Shown here piece by piece: positions 34,742 through 49,573 of a stretch of DNA of 64,000 nucleotides (positions are counted from its first letter, which is position 1; each line of letters starts with the position of its first letter). The position numbers and the translations under genes are program-made. The DNA is from Rheinheimera pacifica (GTDB taxonomy: Bacteria > Pseudomonadota > Gammaproteobacteria > Enterobacterales > Alteromonadaceae), in the NCBI RefSeq assembly GCF_900108485.1, contig NZ_FNXF01000013.1, positions 1 to 64,000 on the forward strand. The letters run 5' to 3'. Below the pieces are notes generated by a model that saw nothing but the letters and a program-made list of their open reading frames with translations, searched no databases and had not been told where the DNA came from.

Positions 34742-36990
34742 TGACCTGGTTAAAATGGCTACCGTGGCGTTATGTGGTGCGCTATGTGGCGCACAAACAT
34801 GGTTTTATAGACCCCATTGCCTTGCTGGCACGGCTGCATAATTTTGCCCAGCCGTCAGAGGTAGGTGAACCGATAGAACTGCTGCGTGCCGGTGTGGTGT
34901 TTCATGCCCGCGGCCTGATTAACAGCCGGGTGATCCAGCATAATCTGGACTGGGTGTGGCCATACTGGATTGAACGGCAATTTGACCCTTACGATGTGTC
35001 GTTTATCCCAAGGGCATTTTCCATTACCCATATTAACCTGACCCATCGTAACTGGACGGCCATAGGTTGGCCGGACTGCCCTGAGTTACCGATTGTCGAT
35101 CCCAGAGGCCTGCTTACACCCTTTCTGGATGGCTGGTCGCTGGACGCCTGGATTATGCCGCAGCAGGGAGAGTATTTGTTGCCATCCAGAGCATTGCAGT
35201 GTCAGCAGCAGCTGCGAATGGCCGGAGACATTAGTATCAGCACTGAAACAGTATTACAGGGTATGACACTGGTCACTCAGGCATCGGTCGAGCTTGAAGA
35301 CGGCATTGCGGTATGCAAATTGCGGTTGCGGGCTAAATCAGACCAGCAAGGTTATCTGGTGCTGGCGCTGCGGCCACAAAACCCGGAAGGCATCAGCTTT
35401 ATTCACCGTGTAAGGCTAAACTCAGAGCGGACTGCCTGGCAGGTTGATGATAATAAGCGGGTAGAGTTCAGCCGCAAGGCGGAACGGCACCATGTATCTA
35501 CCTATCGCCAGGGTGACGTTTATATTCATCTGAACGATGCACAGGAACAGACCGATGGTGTCTGTGATGTCGGTATGGTTACTGCTGCGGCGCTGTTTGC
35601 GTTGCCAGCTGACGAGTGGCAGGAGCTGGAAGTGTCGGTGCCGCTGACAACTGAGCGCAACGAACAACTGCAAACAGATGCCTGGCGCCAGGAGCAACAG
35701 AAAACCTGCAAGCTGACCTGCCCGGATGCGCACTATCAGTTTTTATATGATGCGGCGGTCACGTCATTAATTCTGCACTCGCCGGAAGATGTTTACCCCG
35801 GCCCTTATACCTATAAACGGTTCTGGTTTCGGGATGCAGCTTTTATTATTCACGCCTTACTGTGTGCCGGCCTGACTGAACGTGCCGAGCGGGCGCTGAA
35901 TCAGTTTCCACCACGCCAGACATTACTGGGCTATTTTCGCTCGCAGGAAGGCGAATGGGATGCTAACGGGGAAGTATTGTGGATCCTCAAACGCTATTTT
36001 GAGATGACCGGCCGCAAAATGCCCGCCGACTGGCATGGCCCGGTGCAAAGCGGTGCGCGCTGGATAAGCCGTAAACGTTTGTCCGACAAACCCGATACAC
36101 CTCACGCTGGCCTGTTGCCACCTGGGTTTAGCGCTGAACACCTTGGGCCCAATGATTATTACTATTGGGATGATTTTTGGGGAGTAGCCGGTTTACAGGC
36201 GGCTTCTACCTTATTTGCCAGCACAGATCTGCAGCAGCAACACGAATTCGCCCAGGCCGCTACCAGCTTTAGTGCAGCGATAGATAAAAGCCTGGCGCAA
36301 TGTGCACAGCGTTTAAAGCGGCCCGGCATGCCGGCATCGCCTTACCGCCGTCTGGATGCCGGAGCTATTGGTTCACTGGCAGCGGGTTATCCGGTGCAAT
36401 TATGGGCGCCTGACGATCCCCGCCTGCTTGATACTGTTGAGTTCTTGCTGCAGCGCTGTTTTGTTAAAGATGCCTTTTATCAGGATATGATCCATTCAGG
36501 GTTAAATGCCTATTTAACCCTGCATGTGGCACAGGTGTTATTACGGGCGAAAGACCCGCGTTATTTAACGTTAATGGATGCGGTGGCTGCACTGGCGTCA
36601 CCTACCGGGCAATGGCCTGAGGCCATTCATCCGGCTACCGGCGGCGGTTGTATGGGGGATGGCCACCATGTTTGGGCGGCTGCCGAATGGTTGTTGATGA
36701 TACGTAACTGTTTTGTCCGTGAAGAAGGCCAGACTTTGGTGTTATGTGGTGGCGTGCCCCAGCGCTGGCTGGGCCCGCAGACACCAGTCTACTTTGGCCC
36801 GGCGCCAACCAGTTTTGGCAGTATCAGTGTGGAGATCACGGTGAGTGCTGAAAGTGGCGTTTTAGTTAAATGGCAGGCTGACTGGCACAATGGCAGCGCA
36901 CCTGTAATGGAGATAACCCTGCCAGGGTATGTGGCGGTAACAGCACAAGCTGCTACCGGGGCAGTGACCTTGAGTAAACAAGAGGCGTAA
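34741..36990 (+). CDS. Six-hairpin glycosidase-like protein
   Basis: A 749-residue protein with no signal peptide or membrane helix, so probably cytoplasmic. The N-terminal half (to about 330) looks like a beta-sandwich. The rest matches the (alpha/alpha)6 toroid of glucoamylase / GH63-type enzymes: F-W-F-R-D-A-A-F (about 360), E-W-D-A-N-G-E-V-L-W (about 402), and Y-Y-Y-W-D-D-F-W-G-V-A-G-L (about 475). These acidic positions are plausible catalytic residues. Substrate is unknown; hydrolysis or phosphorolysis of glucosides made by the adjacent glycosyltransferase is an inference. It overlaps the TVP38 gene by 1 bp and ends 3 bp before the glycosyltransferase gene. Confidence 0.7.
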   Translation: MTWLKWLPWRYVVRYVAHKHGFIDPIALLARLHNFAQPSEVGEPIELLRAGVVFHARGLINSRVIQHNLDWVWPYWIERQFDPYDVSFIPRAFSITHINLTHRNWTAIGWPDCPELPIVDPRGLLTPFLDGWSLDAWIMPQQGEYLLPSRALQCQQQLRMAGDISISTETVLQGMTLVTQASVELEDGIAVCKLRLRAKSDQQGYLVLALRPQNPEGISFIHRVRLNSERTAWQVDDNKRVEFSRKAERHHVSTYRQGDVYIHLNDAQEQTDGVCDVGMVTAAALFALPADEWQELEVSVPLTTERNEQLQTDAWRQEQQKTCKLTCPDAHYQFLYDAAVTSLILHSPEDVYPGPYTYKRFWFRDAAFIIHALLCAGLTERAERALNQFPPRQTLLGYFRSQEGEWDANGEVLWILKRYFEMTGRKMPADWHGPVQSGARWISRKRLSDKPDTPHAGLLPPGFSAEHLGPNDYYYWDDFWGVAGLQAASTLFASTDLQQQHEFAQAATSFSAAIDKSLAQCAQRLKRPGMPASPYRRLDAGAIGSLAAGYPVQLWAPDDPRLLDTVEFLLQRCFVKDAFYQDMIHSGLNAYLTLHVAQVLLRAKDPRYLTLMDAVAALASPTGQWPEAIHPATGGGCMGDGHHVWAAAEWLLMIRNCFVREEGQTLVLCGGVPQRWLGPQTPVYFGPAPTSFGSISVEITVSAESGVLVKWQADWHNGSAPVMEITLPGYVAVTAQAATGAVTLSKQEA

Positions 36991-36993
36991 CAG

Positions 36994-38277
36994 ATGAATA
37001 TTGCGATCTTCACCAATACTTTCACTCCCCATGTTGGTGGGGTGGCTCGCTCAGTTGAAGCCTTTGTGGCAGAGTATCGCCAGCTGGGCCACAAGGTATT
37101 GGTGGTAGCGCCGGAGTTTGCTGATATGCCCGAAGATGAAACGGATGTAGTACGTATTGCTGCAATCCAGAATTTCAATGCCAGCGATTTTTCTGTAGCC
37201 CTGCCGATCCATGACCAGCTCAGTGAAATACTGGATGCGTTTGCGCCAGACATTATTCACTCTCAGCATCCGTTCCTGTTGGGGATGACAGCGCTACGCA
37301 CTGCCCGCTACCGAAAGCTGCCACTGGTATTTACGCATCACACCTTGTATGAGCAGTATACCCACTATATACCCGGTGATTCTGCCACTATGCAGCGCTT
37401 TGCCATTGAGCTGGCAACCCGTTATGCCAATTTATGCGATCAGGTTATTGCTCCCAGCCAGAGCATTGCTGAGATGTTGCAGCAGCGCGGCGTGACTACA
37501 CCTGTTACGGTGATCCCTACCGGGGTCTGTATTGAGCGATTCGCCCGGGGTAACGGTGATGCGGTACGGCAGCAATTGGCGATCCCGGCAGACGCTGTTG
37601 TTATTGGCCATCTGGGGCGGCTGGCTTCAGAGAAAAACCTTGAGTTTCTGGCTCATGCGGTGGCAAATGTTGCGGTTGAACGTGCTGCAGTACATTTTCT
37701 GGTGGTGGGTGCAGGCCCGTCTGAAGCTACTATCCGACAAGTATTTGCGCAGGCAGGCATCAGCAACAAGCTGCATATGGCGGGTATTTTACAGCAACAA
37801 CAGTTAACGGATGCATTGCATGCTATGGACATCTTTGCATTTGCCTCAGGTAGTGAAACGCAGGGCATAGTGCTGGCCGAAGCTATGGCCGCCGGCTTGC
37901 CAGTGGTTGCATTAGATGCACCGGGTGTGCGCGAAGTGGTAAAAGATGGTGACAATGGGTTGTTGTTGTATGACAAAACCACCGCCGCGTTCAGTGCTGC
38001 GCTGTGCCGGTTAGTTGAAGCGCCGGCACAACAACTGGCATTGCTGCAGCAAGGCGCCAGAGACACAGCTGACGCTTTTTCCATGGCATGTTCGGCTGAT
38101 AAAGCACTGCAGTGTTTTAGCGCTTTGCTGGACAATCAGCCCGCTGCAGCCAGAACCGAGCGGGACTGGGAAGATGTTTTGGAATGGGTCAAAGCGGAGT
38201 GGGACATTTTGCGTAGCGTTGCCGTGGCAGGTACAGCCGCTGTTGGCAGCACTTTGTTTGCGGACAGCAAAGAGTAA
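36994..38277 (+). CDS. GT4-family glycosyltransferase, diacylglycerol-glucosyltransferase-like
   Basis: A GT-B fold enzyme of 427 residues. The N-terminus has the P-H-V-G-G-V-A-R-S acceptor-side motif and H-T-L-Y-E-Q-Y-T-H-Y-I, a pattern typical of monoglucosyl-diacylglycerol synthases. The nucleotide-sugar half has G-R-L-A-S-E-K-N and the E-x7-E motif (S-E-T-Q-G-I-V-L-A-E-A-M-A-A-G). It probably moves a hexose from a nucleotide sugar onto a lipid at the inner membrane. It follows the glycosidase-like gene by 3 bp and precedes the phosphodiesterase fusion by 45 bp. Lipid acceptor is inferred from motif resemblance and the DedA-like neighbour. Confidence 0.8.
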   Translation: MNIAIFTNTFTPHVGGVARSVEAFVAEYRQLGHKVLVVAPEFADMPEDETDVVRIAAIQNFNASDFSVALPIHDQLSEILDAFAPDIIHSQHPFLLGMTALRTARYRKLPLVFTHHTLYEQYTHYIPGDSATMQRFAIELATRYANLCDQVIAPSQSIAEMLQQRGVTTPVTVIPTGVCIERFARGNGDAVRQQLAIPADAVVIGHLGRLASEKNLEFLAHAVANVAVERAAVHFLVVGAGPSEATIRQVFAQAGISNKLHMAGILQQQQLTDALHAMDIFAFASGSETQGIVLAEAMAAGLPVVALDAPGVREVVKDGDNGLLLYDKTTAAFSAALCRLVEAPAQQLALLQQGARDTADAFSMACSADKALQCFSALLDNQPAAARTERDWEDVLEWVKAEWDILRSVAVAGTAAVGSTLFADSKE

Positions 38278-38322
38278 CGCTGCTCAGTAAACCTGATAAC
38301 CAGCTACTAAACCTGGAGGTTT

Positions 38323-42469
<4,147 letters not shown>

Positions 42470-42477
<8 letters not shown>

Positions 42478-43270
42478 AAGCAGTGCTCAAGCTATGTTGA
42501 AAACCAAATAAACGGCGGCTGTTTTGCCATGTCAGTGTTGCCAGCTCGTCCATGCTACGATTAGTTAGCCGGGCTACCATTTGGGCAATAACCGGCAGGT
42601 AAGCCGGTTCATTACGGCGGCTTTTAGGTTTAGGCTGCATAGTGCGGGGCAGTAAATAAGGGGCATCGGTTTCCAGCAACAGTTTGTCAGCTGGGATATA
42701 ACTCAGTGCCTGCTGCAAGGCTTCACCACGGCGTTCATCACACACCCAGCCGGTAATACCAATATAAAGCCCCAGTTCCAGATAAGCCTTTAACTGCGCT
42801 ACATCGCCGGTAAAACAATGCACTACACCATGGCTGACTTGCTGTTCTTTTAGCATGGCAAGCTGAGTAGTAAAGGCATCGCGTTCATGCAGGTAAACCG
42901 GTTTACCACATAGGCCTGCCAGTTGTAATTGTTCTGCAAAAACCTGTTGTTGCTGATCTCTGGGAGAGAAGTCACGGTTAAAATCGAGACCACACTCGCC
43001 AATAGCTACCACTTCAGCTTGTCTGCTTAACGCTTGCAGCTGTATCAGCCAGTCAGATTTAACATTAGCTGCCTGATGTGGGTGCACACCAGCGGTACTA
43101 ACACAACTACGGTGCTGCTGGCAAAAAGTAATATTCTGCCGGCTCTCATCGATATCGCTGCCAATCAACAACAATTGAGCTACGTCAGCCTGTGCTGCCC
43201 GCTCAATTACAGCTGCCCTGTCGTTATCAAACTGGCTGCTGAACAGATTGACACCGATATCACACCACAT
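42470..43270 (-). CDS. tatD: TatD-family metal-dependent DNase
   Basis: A TIM-barrel nuclease with 3'-5' exonuclease activity in E. coli. The 266 residues start D-I-G-V-N-L-x-S-S-Q-F, where TatD proper has asparagine in place of the first H-x-H histidine. The other metal ligands lie in G-E-C-G-L-D, H-G-V-V-H-C-F-T-G and E-T-D-A-P-Y. It follows the tat genes, as in E. coli, but with an extra gene between. Despite its name it is not needed for Tat export. Confidence 0.95.
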
Positions 43271-43782
43271 TACTGTTCACGCCGGACACGGATAGTACGG
43301 TTGTTAATATCATTGCCCAGAAAAAACGAATTTAGCGCGCCACGTTTTATATAATGTTGTTCACCGGCAGCGATTTTATAATAATCGGTGCCGTTCTGAC
43401 GCCAAATCTGGCCATTATCAAACTCGACAATAAGCTCTTTGCGTGGGCTATAACGCACTTCTTTTACGCTCAGGTAAAGTTGATCCGGCGCGTCTTCGTC
43501 TACCTTACGGTGCTCAATACCAAAGTCTGCTGCAGGCTGTTTTTGTACTGTGGTGTTAGTCGCAGCAACTGCTGCAGCTGGCGCTGCAGCAGTTGTTGTT
43601 GCCGGTGTAGCAGTATTATTGGGTGTCACAGTAGTTGCAGTGACTGCCGGAATAGCGTCATAACAGCTTAAACGGCGCAACGCATTTTGCTCAGCACGGC
43701 AAAGCTCCAGTGCCTGCTCTAGTGGTATAGCTGCAACGGGCAGGCTGGTAACGGCAATTAAAGCCGCTAATATTACTTTCAT
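43270..43782 (-). CDS. Exported protein of unknown function between tatC and tatD
   Basis: A 170-residue protein with a signal peptide (about 1-18). A short domain has paired cysteines, Cys28 and Cys40 (L-C-R-A ... R-L-S-C-Y-D). A threonine/alanine-rich linker follows (about 46-80), then a C-terminal beta-rich domain (about 105-165) containing N-G-Q-I-W-R-Q and I-R-V-R-R. The C-R-L-x-C-Y-D pattern is seen in several secreted proteins such as VasI, but this is a weak resemblance. It overlaps tatC by 4 bp and tatD by 1 bp, so it is co-translated with Tat components. Function unknown. Confidence 0.75.
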   Translation of the reverse strand: MKVILAALIAVTSLPVAAIPLEQALELCRAEQNALRRLSCYDAIPAVTATTVTPNNTATPATTTAAAPAAAVAATNTTVQKQPAADFGIEHRKVDEDAPDQLYLSVKEVRYSPRKELIVEFDNGQIWRQNGTDYYKIAAGEQHYIKRGALNSFFLGNDINNRTIRVRREQ

Positions 43783-44540
43783 AGTGAATCTTCCTGTTTT
43801 TCTTCTGTTTTTTCGGTAGTGGCTGGTTGATAAAAGCGGCTGAGTGCCAGGCCAAGTTCAAATAATAACCACATAGGTACCGCCAGTAAGGTTTGCGACA
43901 GTACATCAGGTGGTGTCAGCATCATGCCTAAAATAAAAGCGCCAACGACAATATAAGGGCGCTTTTCTGCCAGCTCGGCACGGGTAGTAACACCGGTCCA
44001 GACCATCAGCAAAATGGCTACCGGAATTTCAAACGACAGGCCAAAAGCAAAAAATAGCTTCAGTACAAAATCAAGGTAATTGCTGATATCGGTAGCTACA
44101 GTGACCCCTTCCGGTGCAACACTGGTAAAAAAACCAAAAATAATTGGAAAGACAATAAAATACGCAAAAGCTATACCGCTATAAAACAGTAACGTACTGC
44201 TTATCACCAGTGGCGCCATCAGCCGTTTTTCGCGGCTATACAGCGCTGGTGCTATAAACTGCCACACTTGTAGCAGGATATAAGGAATGGCAACGCATAT
44301 AGCAACAATAAAGGTTAATTTAAACGGTGCAAAAAAGGGCGCAGCGACATCGGTTGCAATCATGCTGCTATTTTCCGGCAATACCGCCATCAGCGGCTGT
44401 GCCAGTATGTGATATATTTCTTGCGCAAAAGCGGCCAGACAGGCGAAGACAATTATTACCGCCACAACGCAGCGTAGCAGACGATTGCGTAGTTCGATTA
44501 AATGTCCGAGTAAACTGTCGGGGTTGGCGTTAAAGCTCAT
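43779..44540 (-). CDS. tatC: Sec-independent protein translocase TatC
   Basis: The polytopic core of the Tat receptor that binds twin-arginine signal peptides. The 253 residues have six hydrophobic helices, the N-terminal H-L-I-E-L-R-N-R motif and a conserved first periplasmic loop leading to F-F-A-P-F-K. The start overlaps tatB by 11 bp. Confidence 0.97.
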   Translation of the reverse strand: MSFNANPDSLLGHLIELRNRLLRCVVAVIIVFACLAAFAQEIYHILAQPLMAVLPENSSMIATDVAAPFFAPFKLTFIVAICVAIPYILLQVWQFIAPALYSREKRLMAPLVISSTLLFYSGIAFAYFIVFPIIFGFFTSVAPEGVTVATDISNYLDFVLKLFFAFGLSFEIPVAILLMVWTGVTTRAELAEKRPYIVVGAFILGMMLTPPDVLSQTLLAVPMWLLFELGLALSRFYQPATTEKTEEKQEDSL

Positions 44541-44850
44541 GTTTATTATCTTTACTGCTGGTTATCGAAGAAATGGGCGTGTTTACATCAGCAGCCGCTT
44601 GTTTCAACTCAGCCAGCGCCGCTTTTTCCTGCTCTGTCAGGTTAAGCAGGCCTTTGGCTTCAGCATCTTTCAATTTCTGATGCAGTTCATGGGTTCGCAA
44701 ATCATCATTTAGCTCTGCCTGCATCTGTTGTCCGAACTGCTTAATGCTGCGCACGGTCTTATGCACCGAGCGAATAGCACCGGGCAGCCGCTCTGGCCCC
44801 AGTACCAGCAAGGCGACAACGCCAATCACAACCAGCTCCCAGAAACCCAT
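44530..44850 (-). CDS. tatB: Sec-independent protein translocase TatB
   Basis: 106 residues: an N-terminal membrane helix with G-F-W-E-L and a glutamate early in the helix, the G-P-E-R-L-P hinge, and an amphipathic helix with a variable tail. It pairs with TatC in the signal-peptide receptor complex. Its start immediately follows the tatA stop. Confidence 0.95.
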   Translation of the reverse strand: MGFWELVVIGVVALLVLGPERLPGAIRSVHKTVRSIKQFGQQMQAELNDDLRTHELHQKLKDAEAKGLLNLTEQEKAALAELKQAAADVNTPISSITSSKDNKHEL

Positions 44851-45108
44851 TTACACTTTATCTTTAGTGTCGCTGGCCTCAGTGGCCGCATTTTTATTCG
44901 TGCTGCTAGCCGCTTTACTTTGTTCGTTCAGCTGTGCTGGCTGTTCTGCTGCTTCATCGTCAGATGGTGAGTCTTTAATGGAACTGCGAAACCCCTTTAT
45001 TGCCGAGCCTAAATCTGTGCCTATACCGCGCAGCTTTTTAGTGCCGAACAGTAAAACTATGATGGCTAAGACGATAAGTAACTGCCAAATACTAATATTG
45101 CCGAACAT
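44851..45108 (-). CDS. tatA: Sec-independent protein translocase TatA
   Basis: 85 residues: a short membrane helix (I-S-I-W-Q-L-L-I-V), the F-G-T-K-K-L-R hinge, an amphipathic helix and an acidic/polar tail. It oligomerises to form the protein-conducting element of the Tat system. It lies 72 bp after ubiB and starts the tatABC set. Confidence 0.96.
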   Translation of the reverse strand: MFGNISIWQLLIVLAIIVLLFGTKKLRGIGTDLGSAIKGFRSSIKDSPSDDEAAEQPAQLNEQSKAASSTNKNAATEASDTKDKV

Positions 45109-45180
45109 GCTGTTTCCTCTGATTAATGCCTGACACTGTCTGTGTCCGGCGCAGTATATGTCGTTGTTATGACAAATCTA

Positions 45181-46809
45181 TTATCGCACAAACGCTTTAA
45201 CGCCAAAGCCTGCACTTACCGCCAGCAATAATACTGCCAGAGTGTGGTTGCCGATACTGAACACTATACTAGCACTGATCAGTGCCGCCGCTGCAAACGT
45301 AGCCGCAACTATTTGTTGTCTGGCTTTTTGCTGCTGGCCTGCCAGTTGCTGTAGCTGTTGTAACAGTTGTCTTTGTTGTCTGGGGCCTTGTTCAAGGTAC
45401 TGATGCAGCAGATTTGGCATTTGTGGCAATTTTTCTGCCCAAAATGGCAGGTTTTCTTTAACCTGACGCCATATAGCCGGTAGACCAACCTGCTGTTTGA
45501 CCCAGTTTTCCAAAAATGGTTTTGCTGTTTTCCATAAATCCAGTTGCGGATACAGCTGGCGGCCCAGTCCTTCAATATACAACAGTGTTTTCTGTAATAA
45601 CACCAACTGCGGCTGAACTTGCATATCAAAACGTCGGGCAGTGCTGAACAGGTTCAGTAGTACATGGCCAAACGAGATTTCAGCCAGTGGCTTTTGAAAA
45701 ATAGGCTCGCATACGGTGCGAATGGCACTTTCAAACTCTTCTACTTTGGTATGGGCCGGTACCCAGCCGGAGTCCACATGTAACTGGGCTACTTTTTTAT
45801 AATCGCGGTTAAAAAAGGCAACAAAGTTTTCCGCCAGATAACGCTTATCTTCCGCATTTAATGTGCCGACAATGCCGCAGTCAATACCAATATATTTTGG
45901 GTTCGCCGGGGTTTCGCGGGAGACAAAAATATTGCCCGGGTGCATGTCAGCATGAAAGAAGCTGTCGCGGAATACCTGAGTAAAAAACACTTCCACACCA
46001 CGTTTGGCCAGCAGCTCCATATCAGTGCCCTGTGCTTCAAGCGCCGCAATATCCGCTACCGGTATGCCGTAAATCCGCTCCATTACCATCACATTGGCGC
46101 GGCTGTAATCGCTGTAGACAAAGGGAATATACAACGAGTCTGAGCCTTCGAAGTTGCGCCGCAACTGAATAGCGTTGGCGGCTTCACGTTGCAGATCCAG
46201 TTCATCCAGAATAGTTTTACGGTATTCCGATACCACCTCACGTGGTCGTAAACGCTTACCATCGGGTAAAAAGCGTGCTGCCGCATCAGCCAGAGTATCC
46301 ATCAAGGCTAAATCTGCCAGGATTTGTTGCTTAATGTCTGGCCGGATAACTTTAATCACGACATCTGCCAGGCTGCCATCGGCCTGCAGTAGTTGTGCGG
46401 TATGTACCTGAGCAATAGAGGCTGATGCCAGCGGAGTCTGGTTAAAGTCAGCAAACAGCTGGGCAATGTTATCCAGCTCCAGTGCTTGTTCAATCAGCTG
46501 CTGTGCTTTGGCACCGTCAAAGGGCGGTACTTTATCCTGTAGCTTGGCCAGCTCGTCGGCTAGCTGTGGTGGAAACAAGTCACGACGGGTTGACAACATC
46601 TGGCCGAATTTAACCCAAACCGGGCCCAGGCTTTGCAGCGCCAACCGCAACCGCACGCCAACTGGCTGGTCCGGGTGGCGGTTACGCAGCCAGAACAAAC
46701 TGCGGCGCAACATCCGCGCATACCAGGGTTGCCATTGTGCGGGGATCAATTCATCCAGGCCGAACTGCAAAAGGGTTTTCTGGATTTGATAAAAACGGCT
46801 GATACGCAC
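45181..46809 (-). CDS. ubiB: Ubiquinone biosynthesis atypical kinase/ATPase UbiB
   Basis: A 542-residue membrane-associated ABC1/ADCK protein needed for ubiquinone hydroxylation steps. It has the family-specific K-F-G-Q motif ([10 protein letters not shown]), the alanine-rich nucleotide loop (A-S-A-S-I-A-Q-V-H), a G-N-I-F-V segment and the D-C-G-I-V-G metal motif. Two C-terminal hydrophobic helices anchor it. It is encoded directly after ubiJ, with a 1-bp overlap. Confidence 0.96.
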   Translation of the reverse strand: MRISRFYQIQKTLLQFGLDELIPAQWQPWYARMLRRSLFWLRNRHPDQPVGVRLRLALQSLGPVWVKFGQMLSTRRDLFPPQLADELAKLQDKVPPFDGAKAQQLIEQALELDNIAQLFADFNQTPLASASIAQVHTAQLLQADGSLADVVIKVIRPDIKQQILADLALMDTLADAAARFLPDGKRLRPREVVSEYRKTILDELDLQREAANAIQLRRNFEGSDSLYIPFVYSDYSRANVMVMERIYGIPVADIAALEAQGTDMELLAKRGVEVFFTQVFRDSFFHADMHPGNIFVSRETPANPKYIGIDCGIVGTLNAEDKRYLAENFVAFFNRDYKKVAQLHVDSGWVPAHTKVEEFESAIRTVCEPIFQKPLAEISFGHVLLNLFSTARRFDMQVQPQLVLLQKTLLYIEGLGRQLYPQLDLWKTAKPFLENWVKQQVGLPAIWRQVKENLPFWAEKLPQMPNLLHQYLEQGPRQQRQLLQQLQQLAGQQQKARQQIVAATFAAAALISASIVFSIGNHTLAVLLLAVSAGFGVKAFVR

Positions 46810-47417
46810 TATAACTCCTGAAAAGCTTGCAGTTGTTGCTGCATAACATCAACTTTGGCTGCCAATTCGCTGACGGCGGCACTAAATTGGGTCATCTCAA
46901 TAGCAGTGGGGGTTAATTGCAGTTCATCTTGCGCCAGTTCAGCACTAAGCTGATGTAAAGCTGCGGTTTTACCACTCAGATACTGATGTATATGGCGTAA
47001 GCTCAGTGCAATTTTATGCGCGCTGGCGTCCCCGACATAGGCAGACAGTGTTTGCTGCCAGTCCGGATCAAGCTGCTGGAAAAAATGGCTGTACTGCTGC
47101 GCAACCTGAATATCGCCGTCTATTTGCAGTGCATCGGCTTTTATCAGCCGGGTTAGCTGGCTGGGGTCGCGTAGCAAACGCAGGCTGGCTAAGTCAGTTT
47201 CTATTGCACAATCTACCGCTTCGTCATGCTGATTAAATAAAATGCCCTGAGCGCTGGCACTGAGTACCAGTGTAACCGGCCACTCCCGTAGCCGGAACGA
47301 TAACTGCTTACCATATAACCGGCCAAGCCTGCCTGCAGCCAGAGGATCCATAGCAATTAACCGGGCCATGGTTTTTTCTGCCACGGCGCACAGTAGCTGG
47401 GGCAGTAAAGGTAACAT
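46809..47417 (-). CDS. ubiJ: Ubiquinone biosynthesis accessory factor UbiJ
   Basis: A 202-residue protein with an SCP2-type lipid-binding domain in the first 110 residues and a helical C-terminus. UbiJ binds hydrophobic quinone intermediates and scaffolds the Ubi complex. Recognition rests mainly on the conserved ubiE-ubiJ-ubiB order, the length and the SCP2-like pattern. It overlaps both neighbours by 1 bp. Confidence 0.9.
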   Translation of the reverse strand: MLPLLPQLLCAVAEKTMARLIAMDPLAAGRLGRLYGKQLSFRLREWPVTLVLSASAQGILFNQHDEAVDCAIETDLASLRLLRDPSQLTRLIKADALQIDGDIQVAQQYSHFFQQLDPDWQQTLSAYVGDASAHKIALSLRHIHQYLSGKTAALHQLSAELAQDELQLTPTAIEMTQFSAAVSELAAKVDVMQQQLQAFQEL

Positions 47418-48172
47418 CAGAATTTATAGCCCCGGTGTAATGCTACTATGCCGCCGGTCAGGTTGTGGTAGCTGACTTCGGCAAAGCCGGCGTCCTGCAT
47501 CATGCTTTTCAGCGTCTCCTGATCCGGATGCATACGGATAGACTCAGCCAGATACTGATAGCTTTCTTTGTCGTTGGCAACCAGTTGGCCAATAGTGGGC
47601 AGTAGTTTAAACGAGTACAGATCATACACCTTGCTTAGCCATTGCTGTTCTGGTTTAGAAAACTCCAGCACCAGCAAACGACCACCTGGCTTTAATACCC
47701 GGAACATAGAGCGCAGTGCTGCGTCTTTATCAGTTACGTTACGTAAACCAAAACCAATACTGATAATGTCAAAACTGTTATCGGCAAAGGGCAGGGCTTC
47801 GGCATTGGCCTGTACATATTCAATATTGTTGACCAAACCCAGATCGCGCAGTTTGTCGCGGCCCACATTAAGCATAGAGGCATTAATGTCTGCCAGTACG
47901 ACTTTGCCGCCTGGCCCGACCCGTTTTGAAAACAACGCCGTGATATCACCGGTACCGCCGGCCAGATCAAGCACCTGTTGGCCCGGGCGCACACCGCTGC
48001 AGTCGATAGTGAACCGTTTCCACAGCCGGTGAATGCCAAGCGACATTAAGTCGTTCATCACATCGTATTTGGCGGCGACGGAATGAAACACATTCGCTAC
48101 CATTGACACTTTCTGCTCGGCGGCAACGGTTTTAAAGCCAAAGTGCGTAGTGTTAGGGTTCTGATCTGTCAT
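47417..48172 (-). CDS. ubiE: Ubiquinone/menaquinone C-methyltransferase UbiE
   Basis: A SAM-dependent methyltransferase that adds the ring C-methyl in ubiquinone synthesis. From ATG 48172 it has 251 residues, the same as E. coli UbiE. The N-terminus T-H-F-G-F-K-T-V, the SAM motif [10 protein letters not shown] and the C-terminal [12 protein letters not shown] are all present. The frame stays open to 48232 but adds no conserved residues. First gene of the minus-strand ubi-tat-hemB run. Confidence 0.97.
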   Translation of the reverse strand: MTDQNPNTTHFGFKTVAAEQKVSMVANVFHSVAAKYDVMNDLMSLGIHRLWKRFTIDCSGVRPGQQVLDLAGGTGDITALFSKRVGPGGKVVLADINASMLNVGRDKLRDLGLVNNIEYVQANAEALPFADNSFDIISIGFGLRNVTDKDAALRSMFRVLKPGGRLLVLEFSKPEQQWLSKVYDLYSFKLLPTIGQLVANDKESYQYLAESIRMHPDQETLKSMMQDAGFAEVSYHNLTGGIVALHRGYKF

Positions 48173-48254
48173 GCTGCAGGCCTGTTGGCGAAGAAATGTG
48201 GCTAGTGTAAAAGATAAAGCTGCGCCAGCCAACTTATCTGTTGGCTTTTATAAC

Positions 48255-49289
48255 CTAAGCGGGCAGCGCCAGCATAGTTTCGCTGGCAACCTGATTCCGG
48301 CCGCGCTGTTTGGCCAGTGTTAATACGTCGGTAGTGCGTGCTAAAAACTGATACCAGTTTTCACTGTGCTGATACAAAGATACGCCCAATGAAATAGTCA
48401 CTTTGGGTAAGGCTTTCTTACTGCGGGCTGAGACAAAACGCAGTTTTTCCACACCGCGGCGCACCTGTTCAGCAATTTCACTGGCGCTGCGTAAATCGAC
48501 ATCCGGCAGCAGGATCAGAAACTCTTCTCCGCCCGCGCGCACCGGTAAACCACTGCTTTGCACATAACTGCTGATTTTACGTGCTACTTTCGACAAAATA
48601 ACGTCACCAATAGCACTGCCATAATCCTGGTTAAAGCGGCTGAAATGATCCAGATCTATAGCAATGGCGGCCACCCGCCGGCCAGGTTGCTCAGTAAACC
48701 ATAACTCCAGCTGATGTTGCATCGCCGAGCGGTTATATAAGCCGGTTAGCGGATCCAACTGACGTTGTAACTTAAGTTGTTCCAGTTCATGCCGTAACTG
48801 ATGGCTTTGTTGATTGGCTTGTTCCAATTGCTGTTGCAACTGATACTGACCGGAGCGGAACTCTTGCGTTTGCTGACGCAGTTGTTCTACCGCCGAAAGG
48901 ATATTTTCGCCATTTTGCTGTTGTTGCTGCAATTGCAGTAAGCTGAAATCCAGCTGTTGCAAGTAATCGGCAACTTGCTCAGCAGCAAGATCGGTATAAC
49001 CGGTAAGGCGGCTGACAATGCCCGAGGCATCCTGTAACAGTTGTTCTTGTTGTGGGTTGGCCGGGGTCAGATAGCGGCTATATAAATCCGCCATAATAAA
49101 GTCATCAAACGGAGTTTTTGCACTCAGCTTATGTTCAATTGCAGTGCACAGCGCAGCGTGATGACCGCTGATATAGTCGTAGCACACAGCATAATTTACC
49201 GGATGAGCTGCAAGGCCGGCACGCTGTAAAAATACTTTTACCTGCGCGGCTTTCTCGCTGGCTTGTTCCAGTGAATCCTGATACTTCAT
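48255..49289 (-). CDS. Diguanylate cyclase with long coiled coil
   Basis: A 344-residue soluble protein with an N-terminal helical domain (about 1-110), a glutamine-rich coiled coil (about 110-175) and a GGDEF domain with G-G-E-E-F at 253-257. No R-x-x-D inhibition site precedes the active site, unlike the cyclase at 41749. It should make cyclic di-GMP and be insensitive to product by that route. It is probably monocistronic, 83 bp before ubiE on the same strand, so read-through into ubiE is possible. Confidence 0.9.
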   Translation of the reverse strand: MKYQDSLEQASEKAAQVKVFLQRAGLAAHPVNYAVCYDYISGHHAALCTAIEHKLSAKTPFDDFIMADLYSRYLTPANPQQEQLLQDASGIVSRLTGYTDLAAEQVADYLQQLDFSLLQLQQQQQNGENILSAVEQLRQQTQEFRSGQYQLQQQLEQANQQSHQLRHELEQLKLQRQLDPLTGLYNRSAMQHQLELWFTEQPGRRVAAIAIDLDHFSRFNQDYGSAIGDVILSKVARKISSYVQSSGLPVRAGGEEFLILLPDVDLRSASEIAEQVRRGVEKLRFVSARSKKALPKVTISLGVSLYQHSENWYQFLARTTDVLTLAKQRGRNQVASETMLALPA

Positions 49290-49573
49290 AAGACCACGTA
49301 TAACTCCGCTGGCAGGCTGCTGTTTCGCGCCTGATTTGTTAACGAATACATCGCTAAGCCCATAGTACGCGATTCTGTGCGACAGGCAACAGCTCTGTCT
49401 GACAAAAAAATACAGCTGTTGAATTTAACATCAGATTGGCCGGATTATCGACACTCAGCCAACCCTACTTTGGTAGTAAAAACGGTAAAAAGCAGCTTTG
49501 TCTGGTTTAGTTGCCTGTAATCTGTGAATAAAGCAGATACAATCGAAGCGTCTTTTTTGTGGGAATAACCAAA
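49290..49573. other. Divergent intergenic region, diguanylate cyclase / DUF885 gene
   Basis: A 284-bp AT-richer region that must hold divergent promoters. No operator or RNA element was recognised. Confidence 0.4.

Noticed and set aside
37653..38135. Open frame of 160 codons opposite the GT4 gene
   Set aside because: It is cysteine- and alanine-rich antisense reading with no domain pattern, while the sense gene is clear.
48722..48990. Glutamine-rich CAG/CAA repeats in the diguanylate cyclase gene, considered as a DNA repeat or CRISPR-like array
   Set aside because: The codons are irregular and encode a coiled coil. There is no repeat-spacer pattern.
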